Shown: piece by piece, positions 1-8,474 of the stretch
How the letters are laid out: every line of letters begins with the position of its first letter
How positions within the stretch are numbered: the stretch's first letter is position 1
From: Actinomycetes bacterium
GTDB taxonomy: Bacteria; Actinomycetota; Acidimicrobiia; Acidimicrobiales; Palsa-688
Assembly: GCA_021808785.1 (NCBI GenBank)
Contig: JAKBAX010000010.1
Coordinates: 1 to 33,509 of the forward strand
Reading direction: 5' to 3'
Length of the DNA stretch: 33,509 bases
Made by a program: the position numbers and the translations under genes
Notes under the pieces: generated by a model
Told to the model about the DNA's origin: nothing
Database searches by the model: none
The model's input: the letters and a program-made list of their open reading frames with translations, nothing else

Positions 1-23
1 CAGCCACGGGTCCCTCCCTTTGT

Positions 24-63
24 CCGATGGCCGATGGCCGATGGCCGATGGCCGATGGCCGAT
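24..63. repeat. Perfect 7-bp tandem repeat (CCGATGG)5 + CCGAT
   Basis: Direct reading: five full ccgatgg units at 24-58 followed by ccgat at 59-63; 3' of the minus-strand SDR gene. Confidence 0.95.
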
Positions 64-84
64 CACATTATAACGCTGTTACAT

Positions 85-858
85 TTATCGGGCCACCACC
101 ATGCCGCCGTCGGCGATCAGGACCTGGCCGGTGATGAAGCTGCCGGCGTCGGAGGTGAGGAGGAGGGCCGGGCCAACCATCTCGTCGGGGTCGGCCATCC
201 GCTTCAAGAACATGATCTCCGCCATGTTCTGTACCTTCTCCTCGGAGTTGGCCCGGACCATGTCGGTGTCGACCGTCCCCGGGGCCAGGGCGTTCACCCG
301 GATACCGTACTGGGCGTACTCGGCGGCGGCCGATCGGGTATGGGCCAGCAGGCCGGCCTTGCCCACTGCGTACATGGATACCCCGGCCGAGTACATGAAG
401 GCGGCGCCGGACAAGATGTTGAGCACCGCGGCGTGCCTGCTCGCCACGAGATGCGGCAGCGCCTCCTGGACCAGGAATACCGGACCTTTGAGGTTGACGT
501 CGAGCGACTTCTGCCAGGCGTCCTCGGTGTAGGCGCCGACGGTCTGGGTGAGGGCGGTGGCGGCGTTGTTGACCACCACGTCCACCCCGCCGAATTCCTC
601 CACGGTCCGCCGCACCACCTCGGCCAGGTCCTCGAGTCGGGCCATGTGGGCCGGCACCGCGATGGCCTGGCCGCCCATGGCCCGCAGGTGCTCCTCGGTC
701 TCCCTGCAGGCTTCGGCCTTGCGGCTGGCCACCACCACCCGGGCCCCGGCGCTCGTATATCCCTCGGCCAGCGCCCGGCCGATGCCCCGGGTGCCGCCGG
801 TGATGATCACGACCCGGCCGGTCATGTCGAACAGGCTCCTCAACTTCTCCGGGTTCAT
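85..858 (-). CDS. SDR-family oxidoreductase
   Basis: MNPEKLRSLFDMTGRVVIITGGTRGIGRALAEGY: TGGTRGIG nucleotide-binding motif, NNAA, YAVGK active site, C-terminal ADGG. The ORF-track start (1017) is too long; ATG at 858 fits the family N-terminus. Confidence 0.93.
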   Translation of the reverse strand: MNPEKLRSLFDMTGRVVIITGGTRGIGRALAEGYTSAGARVVVASRKAEACRETEEHLRAMGGQAIAVPAHMARLEDLAEVVRRTVEEFGGVDVVVNNAATALTQTVGAYTEDAWQKSLDVNLKGPVFLVQEALPHLVASRHAAVLNILSGAAFMYSAGVSMYAVGKAGLLAHTRSAAAEYAQYGIRVNALAPGTVDTDMVRANSEEKVQNMAEIMFLKRMADPDEMVGPALLLTSDAGSFITGQVLIADGGMVVAR

Positions 859-868
859 GGCCTGGCTC

Positions 869-2080
869 TCAGTACTTGCCGAGGAGCTCTTCGAAGCAGT
901 CGGTGACGTAGCCCACCGCGGTGTCGTCCATCCCGTGGTTGCAGGGCAGGACGAACCCGGCCCGCATGATCTCGTCGGCGCACGGCAGCCCGGCCTCGGG
1001 CACCTTCCACTCGACACCGCGCATCATGGGCTGGCGGGCTGCGTTGCCCGTCCACACCGTGCGGGTGTCGACCTGCTTGGTATCGAGGAAGCTCTGCACG
1101 TCGCCCCGCTCGAAGCCGGCGCCGGCCCGGATGGTGAGCGGGTAGCAGAGCCAGGCGGTGTCGACCTCGGGCAGCTGTCGCGGGAGCACCAGCCGGTCCT
1201 CGTGCTGGCGGAAGAAATCGCTGTAGAGCTCGAAGTTGCGCCGGCGGCGGGCCCTGTTGTCTTCCAGCTTGTCCAGCTGCACCAGCCCGAAGGCCGCCCC
1301 GAGCTCGGATGGCTCGAAGTTCCAGCCCAGCTCGTCGAAGATGAACTGGTTGTCGTAGGGGACCCCGTCGAGGTCCTCCCAGTAGGTCCGGTCCCGGCGC
1401 TTCGAACCGAAGAAGTGCAGCTCCGACCGCCGCCCCCACCGCCGCAGCAGGACGGCCCGGTCCCGCATGTCGAGGTCGTCCAGCATGAGCATGCCGCCGC
1501 CGCCGGCGCAGGTGATGATGTGCGAGGAGGCGAAAGAGGTGAGGCTCATGTGGGACCGCTCCCCGGTGGGCCGCCCCCGGAGGGTGGGGGCCATGGCGTC
1601 GCACGAGTCCTCGATCACGACCAGGCCGTGGCGGTCGGCGATCTCGCGCACCGCGTCCCAATCAGGCACGTTGCCGATCAGGTTGGCACCCAGGATGGCC
1701 CGGGTCGTGGGGGTGATCGACGCTTCGAGGCGGGCCGGATCCACGCAGTAGGTGTCAGCCTCCACATCGACAAAGGACGGGATCAGGCCGGCCCGCACCA
1801 CTGGCGCGATGTCGGTGGAGAAGGTGACCGCCGGGATCAGCACCTCGGCGCCCGGTTCGAGGCCCATCAGCTCCACCGCCAGGTACAGCGCCGACGAGCC
1901 CGAGTTGACCATCACCCCGGATTGCTTGGCGAAGAGGGCGCTGACCCGCTTCTCCATCTGGTTGACCCGGCGGCCCACCCAGAGGCCCCTGTCGTCGCGC
2001 AGCACCTCGACGACCGCCTCGATCTCGCGCTCGTCGTGGACGCTGGCTGCGTAGTACACCCGCTGGTGGGGATTGGGCAT
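869..2080 (-). CDS. DegT/DnrJ/EryC1/StrS-fold PLP/PMP enzyme with His at the Schiff-base lysine position (putative dehydratase/deoxygenase type)
   Basis: Fold motifs VNSGSSALYLAVELMGLEPGAEVLIPAVTFSTD, VVIEDSCDAMAPTLRGRPTG, TSFASSHIITCAGGGG. The SF..K position is His187. Confidence 0.88.
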   Translation of the reverse strand: MPNPHQRVYYAASVHDEREIEAVVEVLRDDRGLWVGRRVNQMEKRVSALFAKQSGVMVNSGSSALYLAVELMGLEPGAEVLIPAVTFSTDIAPVVRAGLIPSFVDVEADTYCVDPARLEASITPTTRAILGANLIGNVPDWDAVREIADRHGLVVIEDSCDAMAPTLRGRPTGERSHMSLTSFASSHIITCAGGGGMLMLDDLDMRDRAVLLRRWGRRSELHFFGSKRRDRTYWEDLDGVPYDNQFIFDELGWNFEPSELGAAFGLVQLDKLEDNRARRRRNFELYSDFFRQHEDRLVLPRQLPEVDTAWLCYPLTIRAGAGFERGDVQSFLDTKQVDTRTVWTGNAARQPMMRGVEWKVPEAGLPCADEIMRAGFVLPCNHGMDDTAVGYVTDCFEELLGKY

Positions 2081-2084
2081 CTGG

Positions 2085-2885
2085 TCAGCCCTCCTTGCTC
2101 GGGCGGCGGTGCCTCGCCGCGTACGCCTTCATGTAGTCCCGGACCTCCTCGGACCGGGCGCCCAGCTCCTGGTTACGGTTCTCCAGGGCGATGGCAGCCG
2201 CCATGCTTCCCACGTCCAGGTTGAGCCACATCACTTCCTTGGTGTTGCGTAGGCCGAAGCGGGTGTAGCCGGCCACCGCCTCGGCCATGGAGACGGCCTC
2301 CGACCAGAGGGCGTCGTCGGCCACCAGGCGCGACACCAGACCCATCCGCTCCGCCTCGGACGCGTCGATGGTGCGTCCGGTGAGGATCAGATCAAACGCC
2401 CGCGCCGCCCCGATCAGGCGCGGCAGCAGGTAGGTGACGCCCACGTCCGTGCCGGTCAACCCGGTCTTGATGAAGGCCGAGCACATCGTTGCCGACATCC
2501 CGGCGATGCGCAGGTCGCAGGCCAGCGTCAGGGCCAGTCCGCCGCCGATGGCCGGGCCGTTGACGGCCGCGATCACAACCTGCGGGGTGGCCCGGAGGTG
2601 CTGGGTCAAATTGGCCAGAAACGCTTGTCCGGTCCGGCCGGCCGGCATGTGGCGGTGCTCTCCCGGCTGAGGGGCCTGCCCCCAGTCGGCCAGGTCCAAA
2701 CCGGCGCAGAACGCCCGGCCCGCCCCGGTGAGGATGACGACCTTGCAGGCGTCGTCGGCCGCCACCTCGTCGAGGGCGTCGTGGAGCCCGGTGACCAGGT
2801 CGAAGTTGAGGGCGTTGAGCCGTTCCGGCCGATCGAGGCGGATGACCCGCACCGAGTCGGACAGGCTTTCCAGCTGGACGTACAT
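2085..2885 (-). CDS. Enoyl-CoA hydratase/isomerase (crotonase) family
   Basis: RLDRPERLNALNFDLV, ILTGAGRAFCAGLDL, AAVNGPAIGGGLALTLACDLRIA, LLPRLIG. MYVQLES start chosen inside the longer ORF. Confidence 0.92.
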   Translation of the reverse strand: MYVQLESLSDSVRVIRLDRPERLNALNFDLVTGLHDALDEVAADDACKVVILTGAGRAFCAGLDLADWGQAPQPGEHRHMPAGRTGQAFLANLTQHLRATPQVVIAAVNGPAIGGGLALTLACDLRIAGMSATMCSAFIKTGLTGTDVGVTYLLPRLIGAARAFDLILTGRTIDASEAERMGLVSRLVADDALWSEAVSMAEAVAGYTRFGLRNTKEVMWLNLDVGSMAAAIALENRNQELGARSEEVRDYMKAYAARHRRPSKEG

Positions 2886-2934
2886 CGGCCCCCTCCCTCG
2901 ATCTCCGGCTACCGGCCGCGCCGCCACGCTAACC

Positions 2935-2956
2935 CCAAGTCATTGACTTGGTCAAG
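2935..2956. promoter_or_regulatory. Nested palindromic operator candidate CCAAGTCA-T-TGACTTGG plus overlapping TTGAC-ttg-GTCAA
   Basis: Perfect 8-bp arms at 2935-2942 and 2944-2951; second inverted repeat 2943-2947/2951-2955. Lies upstream of the crotonase gene (start 2885, minus). Confidence 0.6.
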
Positions 2957-2995
2957 TTTCTCCGGTCTGGCGCCATCCCGTGTGGGATGGAGGAG

Positions 2996-4225
2996 TCAAC
3001 CGGCGAAGGTCAGCTCACGGGCGTTGTCGACCATGATGCGGCGCTGGTCGGCGGGGGAGAACGACGCCACGTTGGCGAAGAAGTCCCTCGGCTCGGGGAG
3101 GCCTTCGGCGTGGGGCCAGTCGGATCCGAAGAGGATGCGCTCGACCGGCAGGTAGCGGGCCAGGTCCTCGACGTCGTCCTCGACGAAGGGGGCGACCCAG
3201 CAGTGGTCGATGAACTGCTCGGCAGGATTGCTCCGGAACATCCCGGGGTTCTGGCCGTGCAGCATCTGAAGGGTATGGAGGACGGGGCGGACCCAATCGG
3301 CGCCATTCTCTACGTAGGCGAGGCGCAGGCGGGGGAACCGCTCGAACAGCTTGTGGGCCACCACGACGGTGGCGAAGTCCTGGATGAGGCGGTGCTTCAT
3401 CAGGTGGTACGTGAGGCCGGCCACCCCGTCGGCGGCGTCGCCGTCAGCCGCCAGGAGCGACTGGTTGCCCCCCGTGCCCCAGGTGGCGGCCACCGCATCG
3501 GTGACGTCCACGTAGCCGTCCTCGAAGCCGGCGTGGGCGGTCACGACGACGCCGGCTTCTTGGACCCGGGCCCAGAACGGGTCGAACATCGGATCGGCTG
3601 GCGACCGGGTGCCTGATCGGGTGAATACCGGTCCGTTTCGGATGGTGATGATGCGGGCGCCCCGCTCTGTGCACCATTCCAGCTCGGCCACCGCCCGGTC
3701 CAGGTCGGACAGGGTCAGGAAAGGGACCCCGAAGATGCGGTCCCGGTAGGCGAAGCCCCAGTCCTCGTCCAGCCAGCGGTTGAAGGCCCGCAGCACCTCG
3801 ACGGACGCGTCGATGTCGGGCTGCATGGGACCCTCCATGCACACCCCCTGGGAGGGGAACATCCACGCCGCTTCGAGGCCCTGGGCGTCCATGGCGGCCA
3901 GCCGGGCGTCGCGGTCGAACCACTCCGGATGTTCGGCCGGCACCTCGCAGGCCAACTCGTCGCCGACGCGCGCCTTGTCCGACCTGCCCTGGAAGTATTC
4001 GTACAGGGCGCCGGGGCGGGGCCGCATGTGCACGTCGCCGGGACCGGGGACGATGGGATGGATGCGGTCACCGAAGAAGTACCGGGGCTTGCCGGCCACC
4101 TCCCGCAGCACCACGCCGCGGTCGGCGAAGCGAGGGTCGCGGTGGCGGGTGAAGGCGTCGCTCGGCTCCCAGTAATGGTTGTCGGCGTCGAAGACGGTGT
4201 CGGGGAAACCGGCGTCGTCGCTCAT
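2996..4225 (-). CDS. Amidohydrolase family 2 (PF04909-like) metal-dependent hydrolase
   Basis: VFDADNHYWEPSDAF N-terminus, VTAHAGFEDGY, YVENGADWV, ILFGSDWPHAEGLPEPRDF. ATG at 4225 overlaps the stop of the upstream gene (ATGA). Confidence 0.92.
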   Translation of the reverse strand: MSDDAGFPDTVFDADNHYWEPSDAFTRHRDPRFADRGVVLREVAGKPRYFFGDRIHPIVPGPGDVHMRPRPGALYEYFQGRSDKARVGDELACEVPAEHPEWFDRDARLAAMDAQGLEAAWMFPSQGVCMEGPMQPDIDASVEVLRAFNRWLDEDWGFAYRDRIFGVPFLTLSDLDRAVAELEWCTERGARIITIRNGPVFTRSGTRSPADPMFDPFWARVQEAGVVVTAHAGFEDGYVDVTDAVAATWGTGGNQSLLAADGDAADGVAGLTYHLMKHRLIQDFATVVVAHKLFERFPRLRLAYVENGADWVRPVLHTLQMLHGQNPGMFRSNPAEQFIDHCWVAPFVEDDVEDLARYLPVERILFGSDWPHAEGLPEPRDFFANVASFSPADQRRIMVDNARELTFAG

Positions 4226-5955
4226 CAGTCGGTGCCGTGCAGCAGCAGGCGGCCGGGCGTGGCCTGGGTGCACTCGCCGTCGATGAAAGTGGTGACCCCG
4301 TTGACGATGATCCGGTCGTAGCCGTGGGCCTTCTGGATGAGGCGCCACTCCCCCGCCGGGTAGTCCCACACCCGTTCCTGGGGGCCGCTGTCGACCGTGT
4401 CGGGGTCGTAGACGACCACGTCGGCCGGCGCCCCCTCGGCCAGGAAGCCCCGGCCCGCGAGCCCGGCGGCCACCGCCGGGTAGTAGGAGAGGCGCCAGTG
4501 GGCCTCCTCCAACGACATGATCTGGTGCTCGCGCACCCAGTAGCCGAGCAGCTCGGTCGGGTAGCGGGCGGTGGTGACGAACTTGGTGTGGGCCCCGCCG
4601 TCGCTGACCCCGGGCAGGGCGACAGGCGAGGTGGCGATCTCCTTCATCGACTCGGGCGGGGTCTCGAGCATCTTGGTGGCGAACCCGACCCGGAGCTGCC
4701 CGGCGACGGCTACGTCGAGGAAGGCGTCGATCTCGTGCTTGCCTTCGCGCTCGGCCACCTCGCCGACGAACCAGCCCTCGTACCTCTCCTTCAAGGCGGC
4801 GGCGTCGGGGACGTCGCTCGAGATCCAGTTGATCTTGATCTCCGACAGGTCATAGCCGGCCCCGAAGAGTCCGCCCCGCTCCTCGTGAACCTGCTTCATG
4901 GCGGCCCGTCGCACCGGGTCGGCGAATTTCACCAACTTCTCTTCGACGGTGCCCAGGCAGGCCTCCTTCCAGCACGGCACGGTGTCGGCCAGGTTGTAGT
5001 CCTCGAGGGTGAACTCCGACACGAAATTGGTGGTCAGCGCCTGGGCGAACACCCGCAGGCCCTCCTCCTCGTTGAAGTAGGCCAGCTGCTTCAGGGCGTC
5101 GCGGTGGGTGTACTTGGCCCCGCCGTGCTGGTTGAGGGCGCCATCGGCCAGCAGGGCATTCCAGATGATCGGGCGGCCGCTCTCGCGGGCCATCAGACCG
5201 GCCACCTCCAACGTGCCGGTCAGCTGGGCCACGCCCCGCCCCAGCGATCCCATGGCCCGGGAGAAGGCGATCACCTCCCGGTCGGTCATGCAGTCGGTGA
5301 CCATGGGCGTGCCGTCGAAGTCCAGCTGGACGTTGCCGATCTCGCCCTGGATCTGGGCGCTGAACCCGCATGCCCCGGCCTCCATGGCCTCGACCAGCAG
5401 CCGGCACATCTCGTCGAGCTGCTCGTCGGTGACCCGGTGGGCCTTGGCCTGGTCCACCCCGGCGACGTAGGCGTAGAGGGGGGCGAGGGGGACGAAGGAC
5501 ATGACGTTGACGCCCTTCGGGGTGCGGCCCACGCTGTCGAGGAATTCGGGGAAGGTCTCCCAGTCCCACGGCATACCGGCCTGCATGGTCTTCAGAGGGA
5601 CCGCCTCGTTGCGCGACAGGGCCAGCATGGCCCGATCCCGCTCGTCGGGCTTGCACGGAGCGAACCCGAAGCCGCAGTTGCCGATCACCACGCTGGTCAC
5701 CCCGTGCCAGCCCGACATCGTGCACCACGGGTCCCAGAACACCTGGCTGTCGTAATGGGTGTGCAGGTCCACGAAGCCAGGAGCGACGATGCGACCGGCG
5801 GCGTCGACCACCTCGGCGCCGCCGACCTCGGACGGCTGGATGCGGCCGATGCGGGTGATGCGGCCGGCGGCGATCCCCACGTCGGCCTTGTAGCGGGGCG
5901 TCTGCAGGCCGTCGATGACGGTGCCGCCCTTGATGACGATGTCGAACTCCGACAT
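4225..5955 (-). CDS. N-acyl-D-amino-acid deacylase-like amidohydrolase (amidohydrolase 3 type)
   Basis: FDIVIKGGTVIDGLQTPRYKADVGI, IVAPGFVDLHTHYDSQVFWDP, GVTSVVIGNCGFGFAPC, GVSDGGAHTKF, ADVVVYDPDTV. Confidence 0.93.
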   Translation of the reverse strand: MSEFDIVIKGGTVIDGLQTPRYKADVGIAAGRITRIGRIQPSEVGGAEVVDAAGRIVAPGFVDLHTHYDSQVFWDPWCTMSGWHGVTSVVIGNCGFGFAPCKPDERDRAMLALSRNEAVPLKTMQAGMPWDWETFPEFLDSVGRTPKGVNVMSFVPLAPLYAYVAGVDQAKAHRVTDEQLDEMCRLLVEAMEAGACGFSAQIQGEIGNVQLDFDGTPMVTDCMTDREVIAFSRAMGSLGRGVAQLTGTLEVAGLMARESGRPIIWNALLADGALNQHGGAKYTHRDALKQLAYFNEEEGLRVFAQALTTNFVSEFTLEDYNLADTVPCWKEACLGTVEEKLVKFADPVRRAAMKQVHEERGGLFGAGYDLSEIKINWISSDVPDAAALKERYEGWFVGEVAEREGKHEIDAFLDVAVAGQLRVGFATKMLETPPESMKEIATSPVALPGVSDGGAHTKFVTTARYPTELLGYWVREHQIMSLEEAHWRLSYYPAVAAGLAGRGFLAEGAPADVVVYDPDTVDSGPQERVWDYPAGEWRLIQKAHGYDRIIVNGVTTFIDGECTQATPGRLLLHGTD

Positions 5956-5987
5956 GCGGTCCCCCTTGCCTGTCAGGCGTGTGGGCT

Positions 5988-6031
5988 ACATCCTAGTTAC
6001 TTGTTGCTTAACCAGCAAGCTTGTAGGATGT
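5988..6031. promoter_or_regulatory. Divergent promoter/TetR operator candidate with inverted repeat ACATCCTA...TAGGATGT
   Basis: 8-bp perfect arms 5988-5995/6024-6031; inner TTGCT-taacc-AGCAA. Sits between the divergent deacylase (start 5955) and tetR (start 6038). Confidence 0.5.
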
Positions 6032-6037
6032 CCGGGC

Positions 6038-6682
6038 ATGGCAGGCGAGGGGGTGGCCCGGCGCACGCAGGCGGAACGGCGCGGTCGATCCGAGGAGGCA
6101 CTCCTCGACGCGGCCGCCGTCCTGATCGCCGAGCGGGGCGTCGAAGGGGCCTCCCTGGCCCGCATCGGCGGCCGCGCCGGGCTCAGCCGGGGGCTGCCCA
6201 CGCACCACTTCGGGTCGAAGGACACCCTCGTCGCCCGCCTGGCCCGGCGGGCCCAGGAGCGCATTGCGGCCGGATTCCTCGACACCCTCGCCGACGAGGC
6301 CCGCACGCTGGCCGACCTGACCGGCCTCGAGCTGGTGTACATGACCGTGGACTCGTACCTGCAGCTCTTCGAGGACCCCTCCGACGACGTGCGGGCCCTC
6401 ATCGTCATGTGGGGCTCGACCTTTCCGGCCCGGTCCTCGGTCGAGGGCATGATCGACGCCGAGCGGCGCAGCTACGTCGGCCTGTCCGAGGTGATCGCCG
6501 ACGGGCAGCGAGACGGATCCATCCGGGCCGATCTGGAGCCGGACGCGGCCGCGGTACTGGTGCTCGGCATGATGCGAGGCGTGGCCGCCCTGCTCCTGAC
6601 CGACTCGGAGATCACCGACATGCGGCGAGTGCGACGCACGTGCCGCGACATGATCAACCAGGCACTGGAGGCGAGACCGTGA
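6038..6682 (+). CDS. TetR/AcrR family transcriptional regulator
   Basis: RRTQAERRGRSEEALLDAAAVLIAERGVEGASLARIGGRAGLSRGLPTHHFGSKDTLVARL, typical TetR HTH. Confidence 0.92.
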   Translation: MAGEGVARRTQAERRGRSEEALLDAAAVLIAERGVEGASLARIGGRAGLSRGLPTHHFGSKDTLVARLARRAQERIAAGFLDTLADEARTLADLTGLELVYMTVDSYLQLFEDPSDDVRALIVMWGSTFPARSSVEGMIDAERRSYVGLSEVIADGQRDGSIRADLEPDAAAVLVLGMMRGVAALLLTDSEITDMRRVRRTCRDMINQALEARP

Positions 6683-7902
6683 ACCCACCGTCCGAACCGC
6701 TGACCACCTTCTTCGACGCGGACAACCACTACTGGGAGTCGAGCGACGCCTTCACCCGTTACCGCAGCCCGGCCTTCGCCGACCGGGGCGTGGTGGTGAA
6801 GCAGTTGGACGGCCGCTGGCGCTACGTGGTCCACGGTGAGCCCCACCCATGGGTGCCCGGCCCGGGTGACCTCAACCCGCGGCCCCGACCCGGCGCCCTG
6901 TTCGACTACTTCTCGGGCCGGGGCACCAAGACCGACGTGGCCGACATGCTCACCTGCGAGGATCCGGCCGACCACCCCGAGTGGTTCGGCCGCGACGCCC
7001 GGCTGGAGGTGATGGACCGCCAGGGCCTGGACGGGGTGTGGATGTTCCCCTCCCAGGGAGTGTGCATGGAGGGCCCCATGCAGCCCGACATCGAGGCCGC
7101 CATCGACATCTTCGGTGGCTTCAACCGGTGGCTGGACGACGAGTGGGGCTACGCCTATCGGGACCGTATCTTCGGGGTGCCCTACCTGATCCTCTCCGAC
7201 CTCGACGCCGCGGTGGGCGAGCTCGAGCGGGTCATCGAGCGGGGCGCCCGGGTGGTCGCGGTGCGCCCCGGGCCCGTGTTCACCACCGATGGGCTCAGGT
7301 CGCCGGCCGATCCGCGGTTCGACCCCTTCTGGGCCCGCGCCGCCGAAGCCGAGCTGGTGGTCACCGCCCACGCCGGCTTCGACGACGGGTACCGGGATGT
7401 GGAGGACGCGGTGGCGCGAGCCTGGGGCTATCCGAGCCGGCGCCGCCACGGCGCGGTGTCGTCGCTGGCCTTCTACGAGCCGTTCGTCGACGCTGTCATG
7501 CACCACCGGCTGATCCACGACTTCGTCGCCGCCCTGGTCGCCCACGGCCTGTTCCAGCGCCACCCCCGCCTCCGGGTGGCCAGCATCGAGAACGGCGCCA
7601 CCTGGATCCCGGAGCTGCTCCGGGTCCTGCGCCGCCTGCACACCCAGAACCGTGGGCTGTTCGACCAGGACCCGATCGAGCAGCTGCACGAGCACGTCTG
7701 GATATCGCCGTTCGTGGAGGACGACGTGCCGGAGCTGGCCCGCTACATCCCGGTGGAGCGCATCCTCTTCGGCTCCGACTGGCCCCACGCCGAAGGCGTG
7801 CCCGAACCGAGGGACTTCCTCACCAAGGTGGCCGGTCTTCCCCCCGGCGATCAGCGCCGGATCATGGGCGACAACGCCCGGGCCCTGATGCGACCCTCAT
7901 AA
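6679..7902 (+). CDS. Amidohydrolase family 2 (PF04909-like), paralogue of 2996..4225
   Basis: GTG start overlaps the tetR stop (GTGA). TFFDADNHYWESSDAFTRY, GVWMFPSQGVCMEGPMQPDIEAAI, ILFGSDWPHAEGVPEPRDF closely parallel the first copy. Confidence 0.92.
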   Translation: MNPPSEPLTTFFDADNHYWESSDAFTRYRSPAFADRGVVVKQLDGRWRYVVHGEPHPWVPGPGDLNPRPRPGALFDYFSGRGTKTDVADMLTCEDPADHPEWFGRDARLEVMDRQGLDGVWMFPSQGVCMEGPMQPDIEAAIDIFGGFNRWLDDEWGYAYRDRIFGVPYLILSDLDAAVGELERVIERGARVVAVRPGPVFTTDGLRSPADPRFDPFWARAAEAELVVTAHAGFDDGYRDVEDAVARAWGYPSRRRHGAVSSLAFYEPFVDAVMHHRLIHDFVAALVAHGLFQRHPRLRVASIENGATWIPELLRVLRRLHTQNRGLFDQDPIEQLHEHVWISPFVEDDVPELARYIPVERILFGSDWPHAEGVPEPRDFLTKVAGLPPGDQRRIMGDNARALMRPS

Positions 7903-8415
7903 GAGGTCCACGGCAAAGGCCCGGGCCTCCTCGTAGCGGCCGAAGGGAGCGATGCGCCGGTACCCCCGTCCCACGTACATGGCCTCCGCCTCGGGCTGGC
8001 GCGGCCCGGTCTCGAGCACCAGACGGCGGTATCCGGTGGCAGCCGCCTCTTTCTCCAGTAGTGCCAGCACCTGCACGGCCAGCCCCCGGCGGCGGTAGGC
8101 CGGATGGGTCCACATCCGCTTGACCTCGCACGTGCCCTCGTCGTGGGGCCGGTAACCGCCCCCGGCCACTGTCATCGGCGACCGGCCGTCCCGCCCGCCG
8201 GCGCCGGGCAGGGGGTCGACCAGGACGAGGAACAAACCCACCGGCGGGTCGAACTCGGCTTCCTCGGTCTGGAGGATCTCGTCGTTCGGCCCGTACCGCA
8301 CCCGGTACTCCTCGTCGAGGCCGGCCAGCAGGGGGGCGGTGAGAGGATCGGTCAATCGGACCCGTCGGAGCTCCACAGCCGTCCATACTGGCACCGGCGT
8401 GGACCTACCGGCCAT
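7897..8415 (-). CDS. GNAT-family N-acetyltransferase
   Basis: CEVKRMWTHPAYRRRGLAVQVLALLEKEAAATGYRRLVLETGPRQPEAEAMYVGRGYRRI: acetyl-CoA binding RRxGxA and GY motifs. Exact start uncertain. Confidence 0.88.
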   Translation of the reverse strand: MAGRSTPVPVWTAVELRRVRLTDPLTAPLLAGLDEEYRVRYGPNDEILQTEEAEFDPPVGLFLVLVDPLPGAGGRDGRSPMTVAGGGYRPHDEGTCEVKRMWTHPAYRRRGLAVQVLALLEKEAAATGYRRLVLETGPRQPEAEAMYVGRGYRRIAPFGRYEEARAFAVDLL

Positions 8416-8474
8416 CCGATTTCGACGTCGCTGTTAGCTCTGGGGCGGCCCCCGGTGTTAGCCTCTGCGCTGCT

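Noticed and set aside
548-2224. 558-aa plus-strand ORF
   Set aside because: Antisense to SDR and DegT-like genes; low-complexity composition typical of GC-rich antisense frames, no recognisable motif.
4237-7902. 1221-aa plus-strand ORF
   Set aside because: The first ~2.4 kb is antisense to the well-supported deacylase gene and then passes through tetR in another frame; only 6679..7902 (GTG start) is real. A high-GC shadow ORF.
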